DNA from: a virus
IMG/VR virus record: IMGVR_UViG_3300017770_006394
Span: 1-25,561 of that record
Direction: 5' to 3' (one strand)
Length of the DNA stretch: 25,561 nt
Shown here: in pieces, positions 14,077 through 21,422 of the stretch
Position numbering within the stretch: the first letter of the stretch is position 1
Layout of the letters: the number at the start of each line of letters is the position of its first letter
The notes under the pieces: model-generated
The model's input: only the letters and a program-made list of their open reading frames with translations
The model's database searches: none
Told to the model about the DNA's origin: nothing
Translations under genes and position numbers: made by a program

Positions 14077-15012
14077 ATGAAACATTTACAAGAAACACCA
14101 TGGTGGATTTGTGATGCAGAGGATGAAAATTACTGTGCATATGTAGACACCGATTCTAATTATTTTAATGCTGAACCTATTTTACTTCATTTGTACCCCA
14201 ATTTTGAAGAATTTAGTGATGGAGAAAAAGATGATATTCTAGAAAAAGTAGCACTTAAATATCAGGATATTATTACTGACCATTATGACTCTTTATCCAA
14301 GGAATGTTTTAATGCTCCTGAACACAGACTCGAAATGAAGACAGAGTGCGTTATACGTTCAGCATATTTTAGAAATACCAGACGTTACGCCCAATGGATT
14401 ACTAAACAAGAAGGTATTGCTAAAGAGACCTTAGATATTAAGGGTTTAGAATTCATGAAAGCAAATTTCCCACCTATCCTAGGAGCATTTTTCAATGACA
14501 TTTTACAGCAGGTTTTAAAGGGTGGAGAAAAGGAAAACATTTTGGAACAAATCAAAACCTTTAAACATCAAATCCTAAGTGGGGAAATTCCTTTAGCAAA
14601 ATTAGGTAACCCTACAGCTGTAAAAAAATTACAAAAATATTCTGGTACTAGTGCTAGGGCAGGAGAAATGTTTACTGAAATATTAAAAGGAGCCCCAGCT
14701 CCGGTTCGTGCCGCTATTAGATATAATGACTTACTAAGATTGTGGGGTCTAGATAAAAAACATAATTATATTACACAAGCTGATAAAGTTAAATGGATAT
14801 ATGTTAAAGATAACCCATACAAAATAGAAGCATTAGCCTTTTTTGATTATGATGTCCCAGAAAAAATCCAAAATTTCTTAGATGTATATGCAGATAGGCA
14901 AAAAGTATTTGAATCAATTCTATTAAATAAATTAGAGGGGTTTCATAATGATCTAGGTTGGTCTCTTGATTTAAACCCTTATGTAAATGCTCTTAAGTCC
15001 TTTGAAATATAA
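14077..15012 (+). CDS. DNA polymerase B family, C-terminal part (43B-like)
   Basis: This 311-residue protein starts just before motif C (YVDTDS, 22-27), which holds the palm Asp residues, and continues through DIKGLEFMKA (compare KIMGLE of RB69 polymerase), the thumb and PAPVRAAIRYNDLL (compare HIRGILTYNRAI), to an RB69-like end (LLNKLEGFHNDL...). Together with the upstream part it gives about 890 residues, normal for gp43. The first ~20 residues look like true polymerase sequence, so the break is clean. It acts with the clamp encoded 37 bases downstream. Activity requires association with the 43A-like part. Confidence 0.92.
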   Translation: MKHLQETPWWICDAEDENYCAYVDTDSNYFNAEPILLHLYPNFEEFSDGEKDDILEKVALKYQDIITDHYDSLSKECFNAPEHRLEMKTECVIRSAYFRNTRRYAQWITKQEGIAKETLDIKGLEFMKANFPPILGAFFNDILQQVLKGGEKENILEQIKTFKHQILSGEIPLAKLGNPTAVKKLQKYSGTSARAGEMFTEILKGAPAPVRAAIRYNDLLRLWGLDKKHNYITQADKVKWIYVKDNPYKIEALAFFDYDVPEKIQNFLDVYADRQKVFESILLNKLEGFHNDLGWSLDLNPYVNALKSFEI

Positions 15013-15019
15013 AATAATT

Positions 15020-15029
15020 TTCATATATT
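15020..15029 (+). promoter_or_regulatory. Candidate phage promoter box TTCATATATT
   Basis: An exact match to TTYRTATATT lies 20 bases before the sliding clamp ATG, in the 37-base gap after the polymerase. No terminator precedes it, so it would add transcription of the clamp. Confidence 0.45.
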
Positions 15030-15049
15030 ACAGTTATAAAAAATAAAAA

Positions 15050-15772
15050 ATGATAAACAAAACATCCCTCCAAAGTCTTATTTCCAAATATTATTTAAAT
15101 GGTTTAAATAATCAAGTTAAATGGAGAATACAAGATAATGCTTTAACTGTATATGCTGGAGAAGCAGGTAGAGTATGTAAAATTAAATTAAATGATTTCC
15201 CACTAGAAGATGGGGAATTAGGTATATTTGATACTCATAAACTAAGTAAATTGCTATCTATTACTAGTGGTGATTTAATTTTATCCCTAGAAAAAGTTAA
15301 AGCTATATACACTAAATTATACATAGCGGATTCAAATTTCAACTTAACTTTCTCTTTAGCTGATATTTTAATTTTAGGTAAAAATAAATACTATGGGGAT
15401 CCTGAATCATTTGAAGTTAAATTAGATTTAACCCCTGAAGATATTGGTCGACTAATTAAGGCGAAAAGCGCGTTAAATGATGTAAATAACATGCTTATAA
15501 CAACAACAACTGATCTCGACGGGAACAATGTGTGTGAGTTTATTTTTGGGGACAATACCGGATTCTCCAATAAGATTACCTATCAAATCCTAGGAGATAT
15601 CTCACAAACAGATATGTCAATCCCATTTGATTCCGAGGTATTTAAAGATATTTTAAGCGCAAATAAAGACCAAGATGGTGGTACCTTAAAACTATCAGAT
15701 GTAGGTATTATGAAACTTAATTTTTCATCTAAAGAAATTGAATCCGAATATTTTATAGCAAGAAATGAATAA
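15050..15772 (+). CDS. Sliding clamp, gp45-like
   Basis: The 240-residue protein is near the 228 residues of T4 gp45 and lies directly after the polymerase. It has the two-domain beta-rich pattern of the trimeric clamp: DFPLEDGELGIFDTHKLSKLLSI (about 48-70) matches gp45 ISDVIDFDVAIYDLNGFLGILSL in layout, followed by a FSLADILILGK segment, and ends KLNFSSKEIESEYFIARNE, compare KFEGEHANYVVALEAD. It would ring the DNA and hold the polymerase and late-transcription machinery. Primary sequence conservation is low; the assignment rests on layout and place. Confidence 0.8.
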   Translation: MINKTSLQSLISKYYLNGLNNQVKWRIQDNALTVYAGEAGRVCKIKLNDFPLEDGELGIFDTHKLSKLLSITSGDLILSLEKVKAIYTKLYIADSNFNLTFSLADILILGKNKYYGDPESFEVKLDLTPEDIGRLIKAKSALNDVNNMLITTTTDLDGNNVCEFIFGDNTGFSNKITYQILGDISQTDMSIPFDSEVFKDILSANKDQDGGTLKLSDVGIMKLNFSSKEIESEYFIARNE

Positions 15773-15900
15773 AAAACCTGTAATAAATGGATGAAAGTAG
15801 AAAATTAACATATGTATAATAGAATATAATATTGTATAGCTAGGGCATGCTGTTATATTTAAATTAATCGAGAGCTTCGGCCTCACAAAAACTAAATGAT
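15773..15900 (+). promoter_or_regulatory. Leader before the chaperone genes with TATAAT-like box and UUCG hairpin
   Basis: This 128-base gap is the longest non-tRNA spacer in the window. It holds a TATAAT at 15815-15820, a TGTTATATTTAA at 15851-15862, and a small hairpin at 15870-15884 in which GAG/CTC and GC/GC stems, with one bulged A, cap a TTCG tetraloop 16 bases before the hsp20 ATG. There is no T run, so it is not a terminator; a 5' leader element of the chaperone mRNA is more likely. No heat-sensor motif (ROSE or fourU) is recognised. Confidence 0.35.
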
Positions 15901-16317
15901 ATGAGTACATTATTCCACGAACAATCTAAGTTCGATTTATTATTCCGTAACCTATTCAAGGCAGACGGTGTTTTTCAACCAACCACGTTTGAAAACAAAC
16001 AACCACACCCACTAGACATTTTTTATGACGATGAAGGACTTCATTTTGAAGTTGCCTGTACTGGTCTAACTAAAAAAGATATCCAATTAGAAATTGATGG
16101 TGATCTTTTAAAAATTATCTATGACAAACCAACCGAAGAAGAAGATTATTCTAGTTATATCTATAAAGGATTAGCTAAAAGATCTTTTAATCTAGGTTAT
16201 AAAGTAGCAGCTAAATTCGAACTTGAGAAATTAGAGGCGGAAATGAAAGATGGTTTACTTCATTTATTTATTCCAATTGCGGAATCCAAAAAACCACAAT
16301 CAATCAAAATAAAATAA
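15901..16317 (+). CDS. Small heat shock protein, Hsp20 family
   Basis: The 138-residue protein has an alpha-crystallin domain from about residue 37 to 132: HPLDIFYDDEGLHFEVACTG, KKDIQLEIDGDLLKI, then KRSFNLGYKV and the EMKDGLLHLFIPI strand, ending in the short PQSIKIK tail with the IxI motif that links oligomers. It holds unfolding proteins in a refoldable state in the cytoplasm. It leads a chaperone group with GroES and GroEL about 400 bases on. The N-terminal arm is short (about 36 residues). Phage Hsp20 proteins are frequent in T4-like marine phages, where a role in assembly or late protein folding is assumed. Confidence 0.92.
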   Translation: MSTLFHEQSKFDLLFRNLFKADGVFQPTTFENKQPHPLDIFYDDEGLHFEVACTGLTKKDIQLEIDGDLLKIIYDKPTEEEDYSSYIYKGLAKRSFNLGYKVAAKFELEKLEAEMKDGLLHLFIPIAESKKPQSIKIK

Positions 16318-16327
16318 AAGTTTTCCC

Positions 16328-16353
16328 AATATAGCGTGTCCTAGCGCAATATT
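16328..16353 (+). terminator. Hairpin after hsp20
   Basis: AATAT and GCG (16328-16336) pair with CGC and ATATT (16345-16353), with one A-A mismatch and an eight-base loop. It lies 10 bases after the hsp20 stop and ends just before a promoter box. There is no T run, so termination is uncertain; it could also be an operator. Confidence 0.4.
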
Positions 16354-16354
16354 A

Positions 16355-16364
16355 TTCGTATATT
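16355..16364 (+). promoter_or_regulatory. Candidate phage promoter box TTCGTATATT
   Basis: An exact match to TTYRTATATT lies 24 bases before the ATG at 16389, right after a hairpin. It would drive the gene at 16389 and the overlapping groES and groEL. Confidence 0.45.
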
Positions 16365-16388
16365 GACGTCTAATAAAAACAGTTATAT

Positions 16389-16709
16389 ATGTCTAGAAGA
16401 TCCAAATCACTAACAACCATTTCTGACCCTTTAATGGAACCTTATTTTATAACAAAAGATGAAACTTGTTATACAGTAAATGAGAGAGTACAACCAAATA
16501 AAAACCACTTTAGGTCTAAAGGGGAAGGTACTGAGTATTCGAAACCTCAAGGTTTCTATTCAAGTTTTGAAAGAGCACTAAACAAAATTGCAGTTGAAAA
16601 ACTCCACACTAAAAAAGATTATGATTCACTTATTGAATACATAGAAGAATTTAAAACAATCCATTCACAAATTAAAACTTACACAAATGAAATTAGAAGC
16701 GCTGTTTAA
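16389..16709 (+). CDS. Unknown protein, 106 residues, overlapping groES
   Basis: The protein is charged and soluble. It contains MEPYFITKDETCYTVNER (16-33), a possible beta-hairpin, then PQGFYSSFERALNKIAVEKL (53-72), where an aromatic-rich turn leads into a helix. This layout (hairpin, 'GFYSSFERAL', helix) occurs in small phage proteins of the DUF5405 kind, but I am not sure of a match. Its last 23 bases overlap groES, so it is part of the chaperonin transcript. The function is unknown. Confidence 0.6.
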   Translation: MSRRSKSLTTISDPLMEPYFITKDETCYTVNERVQPNKNHFRSKGEGTEYSKPQGFYSSFERALNKIAVEKLHTKKDYDSLIEYIEEFKTIHSQIKTYTNEIRSAV

Positions 16710-17055
16710 CGCCGTTATTGTAAAACCGATTGAACCCGAAGAAACTACTTTTGGTAATATTATCGTACCTGATCTAGGAAAAGAAAAAAATGAATTCGGT
16801 GAAGTAGTAGCCGTAGGTCCTGGACAACCTACCCAAATGGGGAATTTCATAGAAACTATCCTAAAAGTAGGAGACAAAGTAGTATTACCTACTATGGGAT
16901 TCACAAAACTTCCATACGATGGTGAAGAATATTATGTAGGACCTGAAAATCAAATTTTAGCTAAAATATGCTCAACACTTGAGGTATCAGATCTATTAGA
17001 AGAAACAAAAGAATCATTAACACAAGAAGAAATTAAAGCTATATCAAATGAGTAA
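16687..17055 (+). CDS. groES: GroES co-chaperonin
   Basis: The 122-residue protein matches GroES from the start: [25 protein letters not shown] (residues 5-29) is the family's N-terminal signature, then [22 protein letters not shown] and the Cpn10 end ENQILAKI. About 25 extra acidic residues follow ([22 protein letters not shown]), beyond the usual ~95. The mobile loop is around residues 18-30. It would cap the chaperonin ring. It overlaps the preceding gene by 23 bases and groEL by eight, showing tight coupling with groEL. Confidence 0.92.
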   Translation: MKLEALFNAVIVKPIEPEETTFGNIIVPDLGKEKNEFGEVVAVGPGQPTQMGNFIETILKVGDKVVLPTMGFTKLPYDGEEYYVGPENQILAKICSTLEVSDLLEETKESLTQEEIKAISNE

Positions 17056-17365
17056 ACAAATCAAATTAGGTTCAGAAGCAAGAACCCAACTAGTAAAAGG
17101 TATTGATCTTTTGGCAAATGCTGTTGTATCAACTTTAGGTCCTAACGGGAGAAATGTTGTTATTTCTAATCCTCAAGGAGTACCTCAATCAACAAAAGAT
17201 GGAGTTACAGTTGCTAAATCTATCACATTATCAGACCCAGAACAAGAGTTAGGAGCACAATTGGTAAAACAGGCTGCGATTAAAACAGCAGAAAAAGCAG
17301 GTGATGGTACAACAACATCTACCCTATTGGCCCGAGAGATGATTAAAGCGGGTTTGAATGCTTAA
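17048..17365 (+). CDS. GroEL N-terminal fragment (105 residues)
   Basis: This is the part of groEL before the in-frame stop. It contains the ATP-binding loops of the equatorial domain ([21 protein letters not shown]) but not the intermediate or apical domains, so it cannot work as a chaperonin by itself. It overlaps groES by eight bases. Confidence 0.75.
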   Translation: MSKQIKLGSEARTQLVKGIDLLANAVVSTLGPNGRNVVISNPQGVPQSTKDGVTVAKSITLSDPEQELGAQLVKQAAIKTAEKAGDGTTTSTLLAREMIKAGLNA

Positions 17366-17557
17366 AACAATAATGAAAGCGCGGTACAGATTAAACGTGA
17401 TATTGATGCTACAGTTAAAACAGTTGTTAAAAACCTTAAAGATAATATTGCAGAAGATATTGTTGCTGAGGAACAATTAGAACAAGTAGCAACCATCTCA
17501 GCAAATAACGACCCTGAAGTTGGAAAACTAATTGCAACCGCTATTGATAAAGTAGGG

Positions 17558-18670
17558 ATGGAAGGTGTTGTCCATATTGAAGAATCACGAACCGGAGAAA
17601 CATATCTAGAAACAGTAGAAGGATTACAATTTGATAGAGGATATAAATCCCCTTATTTTGTAACAAACAATACTACTATGACCGCTACTCTAGATAACCC
17701 ACTTGTTTTAATTTCAGACCAGAAAATTACTCAAGTTAAAGAATTACTCCCAATTCTAGAAGCAGTATCAAACCAAGCAAAATCTTTACTAATCATTGCT
17801 GAAGATATTGATCAGGAAGCATTAGCAACCTTGATTGTAAATAAGATGAGAGGTACAATGAATGTTTGTGCTGTTAAATCCCCAGAATTTGGAGATAGAA
17901 GAAAATTGGTACTTGATGATATCGCTATTACTACTGGTGGTCAAGTTTTCAGTAAAGATAAAGGTATGAAACTTGATAAATTCAGCTGGGAATGGTTTGG
18001 TGAAGCACGAACAGTAACTGTTGAAAAAGAACAAACAACAATTGTTGATGGTAAGGGAGATGTAGATGCAATCGAAAAGCGTATTGATGAACTTCAAACC
18101 CAAATTAATAAAGCTCAAACTCCTTTTGAAATTGAAAAGTTGCAAGAACGTTTAGCTAAATTTGTTGGGGGAGTTGCTATTATCCACGTAGGAGGAAATA
18201 CCGAAACGGAAATGAAAGAGAAAAAAGATAGAGTAGATGATGCTTTACATGCTACAAAGGCAGCAATTGAAGAAGGTATTGTACCCGGAGGAGGAATAGC
18301 ATTACTATATGCATCTTCAGGTATAGAAGCTGAAACTACTGGTGCACAAATTGTTAAACAAGCATGTGCTAAACCATTTAATCAAATTTTAGTTAATGCT
18401 GGTTTTAACGATGTTAAAGGTCAAATCCTAGCAGACAGTTTAATCAATTCAGGTAATGATACTTGGGCTGGGTATAACATTAAAACTGGTGAAACGGTTA
18501 ATATGAAAGAAGCTGGAATCATCGATCCTACAAAAGTATCTCGTACAGCGTTACAAAATGCAGCCTCAGTTGCGGGTACAGTATTACTTACAGAATGTAC
18601 TGTAGTAGATGAACCAAGCGAAGATAATAACCCACCACAAATGGACCCTATGATGGGTATGGGAATGTAA
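17558..18670 (+). CDS. GroEL C-terminal fragment (370 residues)
   Basis: If translation restarts after the stop, the first good in-frame ATG is at 17558 ([20 protein letters not shown]), at position 171 of the full protein. From there the apical domain, intermediate hinge ([23 protein letters not shown]) and C-terminal equatorial half follow. The 64 codons between the stop and this ATG also read as GroEL, which shows that the break is one codon only. Confidence 0.75.
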   Translation: MEGVVHIEESRTGETYLETVEGLQFDRGYKSPYFVTNNTTMTATLDNPLVLISDQKITQVKELLPILEAVSNQAKSLLIIAEDIDQEALATLIVNKMRGTMNVCAVKSPEFGDRRKLVLDDIAITTGGQVFSKDKGMKLDKFSWEWFGEARTVTVEKEQTTIVDGKGDVDAIEKRIDELQTQINKAQTPFEIEKLQERLAKFVGGVAIIHVGGNTETEMKEKKDRVDDALHATKAAIEEGIVPGGGIALLYASSGIEAETTGAQIVKQACAKPFNQILVNAGFNDVKGQILADSLINSGNDTWAGYNIKTGETVNMKEAGIIDPTKVSRTALQNAASVAGTVLLTECTVVDEPSEDNNPPQMDPMMGMGM

Positions 18671-18697
18671 ATTAATTAATAAATAAATAAATAAAAA

Positions 18698-18865
18698 ATG
18701 ACGAAACAAGAAATTTTTGAGATTATTGAAGAAAACTACAATATCTTATCAGCAGAAAATGGTGGAACTACTAAAGCTAGCCAAGCAAGGGCAAGAAAAG
18801 CAGCACAAGCTATTAAAAGAGTAATTACAGATTATAAAAAAGCATCTGTAGCAGAAAGTAAATAA
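18698..18865 (+). CDS. Histone H1-like (Hc1-type) small basic protein
   Basis: The 55-residue ORF (MTKQEIFEIIEENYNIL...) ends in a Lys/Ala/Arg-rich stretch, TKASQARARKAAQAIKRVI then DYKKASVAESK, which closely follows the RARKxxxELxKLxxEYRKxSVAExK pattern of Hc1-like proteins encoded by most Bacteroidota. It probably binds DNA in the cell; Hc1 proteins compact chromosomes. It starts 28 bases after groEL and is followed by a strong terminator. Being short, it is easy to miss. The gene supports a Bacteroidota host and might help pack or protect phage or host DNA. Confidence 0.65.
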   Translation: MTKQEIFEIIEENYNILSAENGGTTKASQARARKAAQAIKRVITDYKKASVAESK

Positions 18866-18871
18866 TTTATG

Positions 18872-18900
18872 TAGGGGGGCTTGTCCCCCCTATTAATTTT
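18872..18900 (+). terminator. Strong terminator after the H1-like gene
   Basis: Eight-base stem TAGGGGGG/CCCCCCTA with loop CTTGT, followed by TTAATTTT. Its T tract runs into the next promoter box. Confidence 0.9.
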
Positions 18901-18909
18901 TCATATATT
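18900..18909 (+). promoter_or_regulatory. Candidate promoter box TTCATATATT very close to a start codon
   Basis: An exact match to TTYRTATATT comes only six bases before the ATG at 18916, unlike the 20-24 bases elsewhere. If it acts as a -10 box the message would be leaderless or nearly so. Confidence 0.45.
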
Positions 18910-18915
18910 AACACT

Positions 18916-19215
18916 ATGACAGAAGACATAAAAGTAGAAGACATCCGCGCAAGACAAATAAGGATTGAAGAGACCCCTGTACTCATAGCTAAAAGACAAC
19001 CCCCTGGGGACCGTTGGAAACTTACATCTGATGGAGTTGATGGGAAAGTTTACAACTCCCTCACAGATGTTCTAGAGGCGTATATGACTCAAACTAAATT
19101 TAGAGGAGACTATAGATTATCCCCTATGACTAGCGAATTATTTGCAATTACAACATCAGAACACGAAGTTAAACCACAACCTGTAAAACAATATTCTTTA
19201 TATGGCGAGTACTAA
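18916..19215 (+). CDS. Unknown protein, 99 residues, before the clamp loader
   Basis: The protein is soluble. Its N-terminus is acidic and basic by turns (MTEDIKVEDIRARQIRIEETPV), followed by AKRQPPGDRWKLTSDGVDGKVYNSLTDVLEAYM (26-57), which suggests a short beta-sheet and a helix. It overlaps the clamp loader gene by 14 bases. No family is recognised; the place next to gene 44 suggests a replication-linked small protein. Confidence 0.6.
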   Translation: MTEDIKVEDIRARQIRIEETPVLIAKRQPPGDRWKLTSDGVDGKVYNSLTDVLEAYMTQTKFRGDYRLSPMTSELFAITTSEHEVKPQPVKQYSLYGEY

Positions 19216-20116
19216 AAATCACAGTTTATTAGTCGAACGTTATAGACCCACAAAATTAGAAAATTATGTTGGGAATGAGAATATTAAAGGAGCAATATCT
19301 AAATATCTAGAACAGAATGATATTCAAAATTTTATATTCTACGGCCCAGCAGGCTGTGGGAAAACTACATTAGCTAAAATAATTACCAAAAACCTTGACT
19401 GTGAATTCATATACATTAATGCCTCAGATGAAAGAGGTATTGAAACTATTAGAGATAAAGTACAAGGGTTTGCGAGTGTTGCCTCTTTCAAACCACTTAA
19501 GGTTGTTATTTTGGATGAAGCAGATTTTCTTACGATTCAAGCTCAAGCTTCACTCCGTAATATTATCGAAACATTTTCACGTACTACAAGATTTATCATG
19601 ACTTGTAATTTTGTGGAGCGTATTATTGATCCTTTACAATCAAGATGTCAAGTACTTAAAATAGTACCTCCAACTAAAAAGGATGTTGCTAAACATTTAG
19701 CTGGAATTTTAGATCAAGAATCTATTGAATTCGAAATAAATGATTTAGTACCCCTAGTTAACCAATACTATCCTGATTTACGTAAATGTATTAATACTAT
19801 ACAATTATCTACACAAGATAATGTATTAAAACTAGACCAATCAGTATTAGTATCATCTAATTATATCGATAAGGTAATTAATGCTTTATCAGATGGGTCT
19901 AAATTTAATGATATACGTCAAATCATAGCAGATGCTAATGTAGACGATTTTGATGAATTATTCAAAGCCCTATATGAAAGATCATCTGAACATTCACCAG
20001 GTAAAGAAGGTACAGCAGCTATTTTAATAAATGAACATCAATATAAATCAAATTTCCGAATCGACAAGGAAATAAATACAATGTCGTTAATTCAAAATTT
20101 AATAAATAATAAGTAA
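19202..20116 (+). CDS. Clamp loader ATPase subunit, gp44-like
   Basis: The 304-residue AAA+ protein has the box II-like start SLLVERYRPTKLENYVGNE (8-26), Walker A GPAGCGKTT (48-56), Walker B VVILDEAD (101-108), sensor 1 FIMTCN (131-136), and the arginine-finger region DPLQSRCQ (143-150), all typical of RFC small subunits and T4 gp44 (319 residues). It would form the ATP-driven complex that opens the sliding clamp. The gp62-like partner follows after one small gene. Overlap of 14 bases with the upstream ORF and two-base spacing downstream indicate one operon. Confidence 0.95.
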   Translation: MASTKNHSLLVERYRPTKLENYVGNENIKGAISKYLEQNDIQNFIFYGPAGCGKTTLAKIITKNLDCEFIYINASDERGIETIRDKVQGFASVASFKPLKVVILDEADFLTIQAQASLRNIIETFSRTTRFIMTCNFVERIIDPLQSRCQVLKIVPPTKKDVAKHLAGILDQESIEFEINDLVPLVNQYYPDLRKCINTIQLSTQDNVLKLDQSVLVSSNYIDKVINALSDGSKFNDIRQIIADANVDDFDELFKALYERSSEHSPGKEGTAAILINEHQYKSNFRIDKEINTMSLIQNLINNK

Positions 20117-20118
20117 TT

Positions 20119-20361
20119 ATGGAAAAACAAGTCCAACAACCTCAAATTGACCTTAACAACACAACTGAAATCAAAAACTTTGATGGAGGTAGCATTTTTT
20201 TACAAGGTGTAGTATTACGTAAAGTATCCAAATTCATTACAGGAACAGATGAAGATGCTCTACTACCCATTCCTGTATTTTATGATCCTTCTTCTAAAAA
20301 GATTCTAAAGGATTCATTACCTAAAGAATTAAGAGAAGAACTAACAGACGAGCTTATTTAA
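20119..20361 (+). CDS. Unknown phage protein, 80 residues, between genes 44 and 62
   Basis: The central block FLQGVVLRKVSKFITGTDEDALLPIPVFY (27-55) resembles, from memory, a small conserved protein of T4-like marine phages that has a zinc ribbon around an RK(V/I)SKF-TGT-D-PIPV core. Here no Cys remains, so the ribbon must have been lost, or the domain is stable without it. It sits between the two clamp loader genes and overlaps the gp62-like start by one base (TAATG), so it is made together with them. The function is unknown; a clamp loader or transcription cofactor is possible. Confidence 0.6.
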   Translation: MEKQVQQPQIDLNNTTEIKNFDGGSIFLQGVVLRKVSKFITGTDEDALLPIPVFYDPSSKKILKDSLPKELREELTDELI

Positions 20362-20774
20362 TGAAAAACGTCTTTGATTGGCTCAAATGTATTAACAACA
20401 CCAAACCCCCAGTTGAGTCTTTTACAGACAAAGATTGGGAGGTTTGGAATAGTTATATGGTCCATCGCTTCCTTAGTATGGATCCTAATTACATAGATAT
20501 AGTGAATGAAGTTCAATCTATGCCCCCTCAAAGTAAAAAAGAAATATATTCAATTTATAAAGAATATATTCCTAAAAATAACAAATGGAATAAATATATT
20601 AAATCTAAGGTAAAACAACCTAATAAAGATTTAGTAAACCATATTAAAGGTTACTTTGAATGTTCTAGTAGAGAAGCAAAAGAATATATAGAAATGTTGG
20701 CTCCTACAGAAATAAATCGTATATTAACTAATAAAGGGTTAGACAAAAAAGAAATAAAACCATTACTAAAATGA
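20361..20774 (+). CDS. Clamp loader small subunit, gp62-like
   Basis: The 137-residue protein fits gp62 of T4-like phages: FDWLKCINNTKPPV (5-18), VHRFLSMDPNYIDIVNEVQ (34-52; compare the N/HRxLS block), an IPKNNKWNKYIK segment near 70-81, and a helical C-terminus with SSREAKEYIEML. T4 gp62 has 187 residues; marine relatives are shorter. It would join four gp44 subunits in the clamp loader. The assignment depends partly on its place beside gene 44. Its last four bases overlap the next gene (ATGA). Confidence 0.75.
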   Translation: MKNVFDWLKCINNTKPPVESFTDKDWEVWNSYMVHRFLSMDPNYIDIVNEVQSMPPQSKKEIYSIYKEYIPKNNKWNKYIKSKVKQPNKDLVNHIKGYFECSSREAKEYIEMLAPTEINRILTNKGLDKKEIKPLLK

Positions 20775-21007
20775 AACAACATTTATATAAAATGCTAGTA
20801 ACATCTGCTGAAGCAGATAAATCAAAAGCTTTATTATCACTTGAAATATTAAGTAATAATGCAGTTGGTATCGGTGACCATTCAACAGGAGACTTTTATA
20901 AGAATGCTGAAGAAGCACTTGCTATGTTAGTTGATGCTGATGATAGGTTAGGTGCTTTAAATAAATATTTCAACAAAAACACTAACAAAGAAATACTCAA
21001 TGGGTAA
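20771..21007 (+). CDS. Unknown protein, 78 residues
   Basis: This is a mainly helical, charged protein: residues 1-30 (MKQHLYKMLVTSAEADKSKALLSLEIL) and 40-70 (DFYKNAEEALAMLVDADDRLGALNKYF) are probable helices joined by a NNAVGIGDHS turn. Helical proteins with a similar PVGIGEH turn occur in T4-like phages as I remember, with unknown role. It overlaps gene 62 by four bases and the next gene by eight, inside one operon. Confidence 0.6.
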   Translation: MKQHLYKMLVTSAEADKSKALLSLEILSNNAVGIGDHSTGDFYKNAEEALAMLVDADDRLGALNKYFNKNTNKEILNG

Positions 21008-21416
21008 TACAGTAAGCAAATACGAAGAAAATATGAGCAGTAGAGAAATTAGCAACGCAAAATCAGGCATCCCCACTAATTCATCCGTAAATGTATTTGA
21101 AAAAGAATACCCTGAATTGTCTAAAGGATTCAAAAACATCCAACAAGAACAATATGAGATGTTTGCATCAAAACATTTAGACTATGGTTTAAGTAACATA
21201 GCATTAGGTGGAGATATTGTTAACAATGAGGGTGATAAAAAATTCTCACTAACCGGGTTGGCTATAAGATTAACTGATAAGGTTTCACGCTTAAGAAATT
21301 TAATGGTTAACGGAAAAAATTATGTTGAAGGTGAAGGAATGGAAGATACCTTTATTGATGTTGCCAACTACGGAATAATTGGGTTACTTGTAGGGCGAAA
21401 CCAGTGGAAGAAATAA
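21000..21416 (+). CDS. DUF1599-like protein (nucleotide-modification-associated domain)
   Basis: The 138-residue protein contains KHLDYGLSNIALGGDI (58-73), then LTGLAIRLTDKVSRLRNLM (84-102) and DTFIDVANYGIIGLLV (115-130). These are the blocks I remember for DUF1599, a small helical domain seen in phages and named in some domain databases as associated with nucleotide modification. The Asp and Asn residues at the ends of the helices recall the MazG-like pyrophosphohydrolase fold. It may act on dNTPs or bases in connection with the deazaguanine system, but this is inference. It overlaps the upstream gene by eight bases. Confidence 0.65.
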   Translation: MGNTVSKYEENMSSREISNAKSGIPTNSSVNVFEKEYPELSKGFKNIQQEQYEMFASKHLDYGLSNIALGGDIVNNEGDKKFSLTGLAIRLTDKVSRLRNLMVNGKNYVEGEGMEDTFIDVANYGIIGLLVGRNQWKK

Positions 21417-21422
21417 AAAAAT

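Larger units (their letters stand above)
17048..18670 (+). pseudogene. groEL: GroEL chaperonin gene interrupted by one in-frame TAA
   Basis: Read through the TAA at 17363-17365, the frame has 540 positions, the normal GroEL length, with all regions: GPNGRNVV (31-38), DGVTVAK (51-57), GDGTTT (85-90), the 171-370 apical region, the GIVPGGG segment, and a Met/Gly-rich end (PMMGMGM). The stop falls at position 106, after IKAGLNA, and homology resumes at once in the same frame with [14 protein letters not shown], so no frameshift is involved. Either a recent nonsense mutation, a sequencing error, or stop-codon read-through explains it. TAA is used as a normal stop by most genes around it, so a changed genetic code is unlikely. 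The ORF parts are listed separately. Confidence 0.85.

Noticed and set aside
17363-17380. Programmed frameshift or intron in groEL (CTTAAAAC looks slippery)
   Set aside because: Sequence after the stop is in the same frame with no gap in homology, so neither a frameshift nor an insertion is needed; only one codon is wrong.
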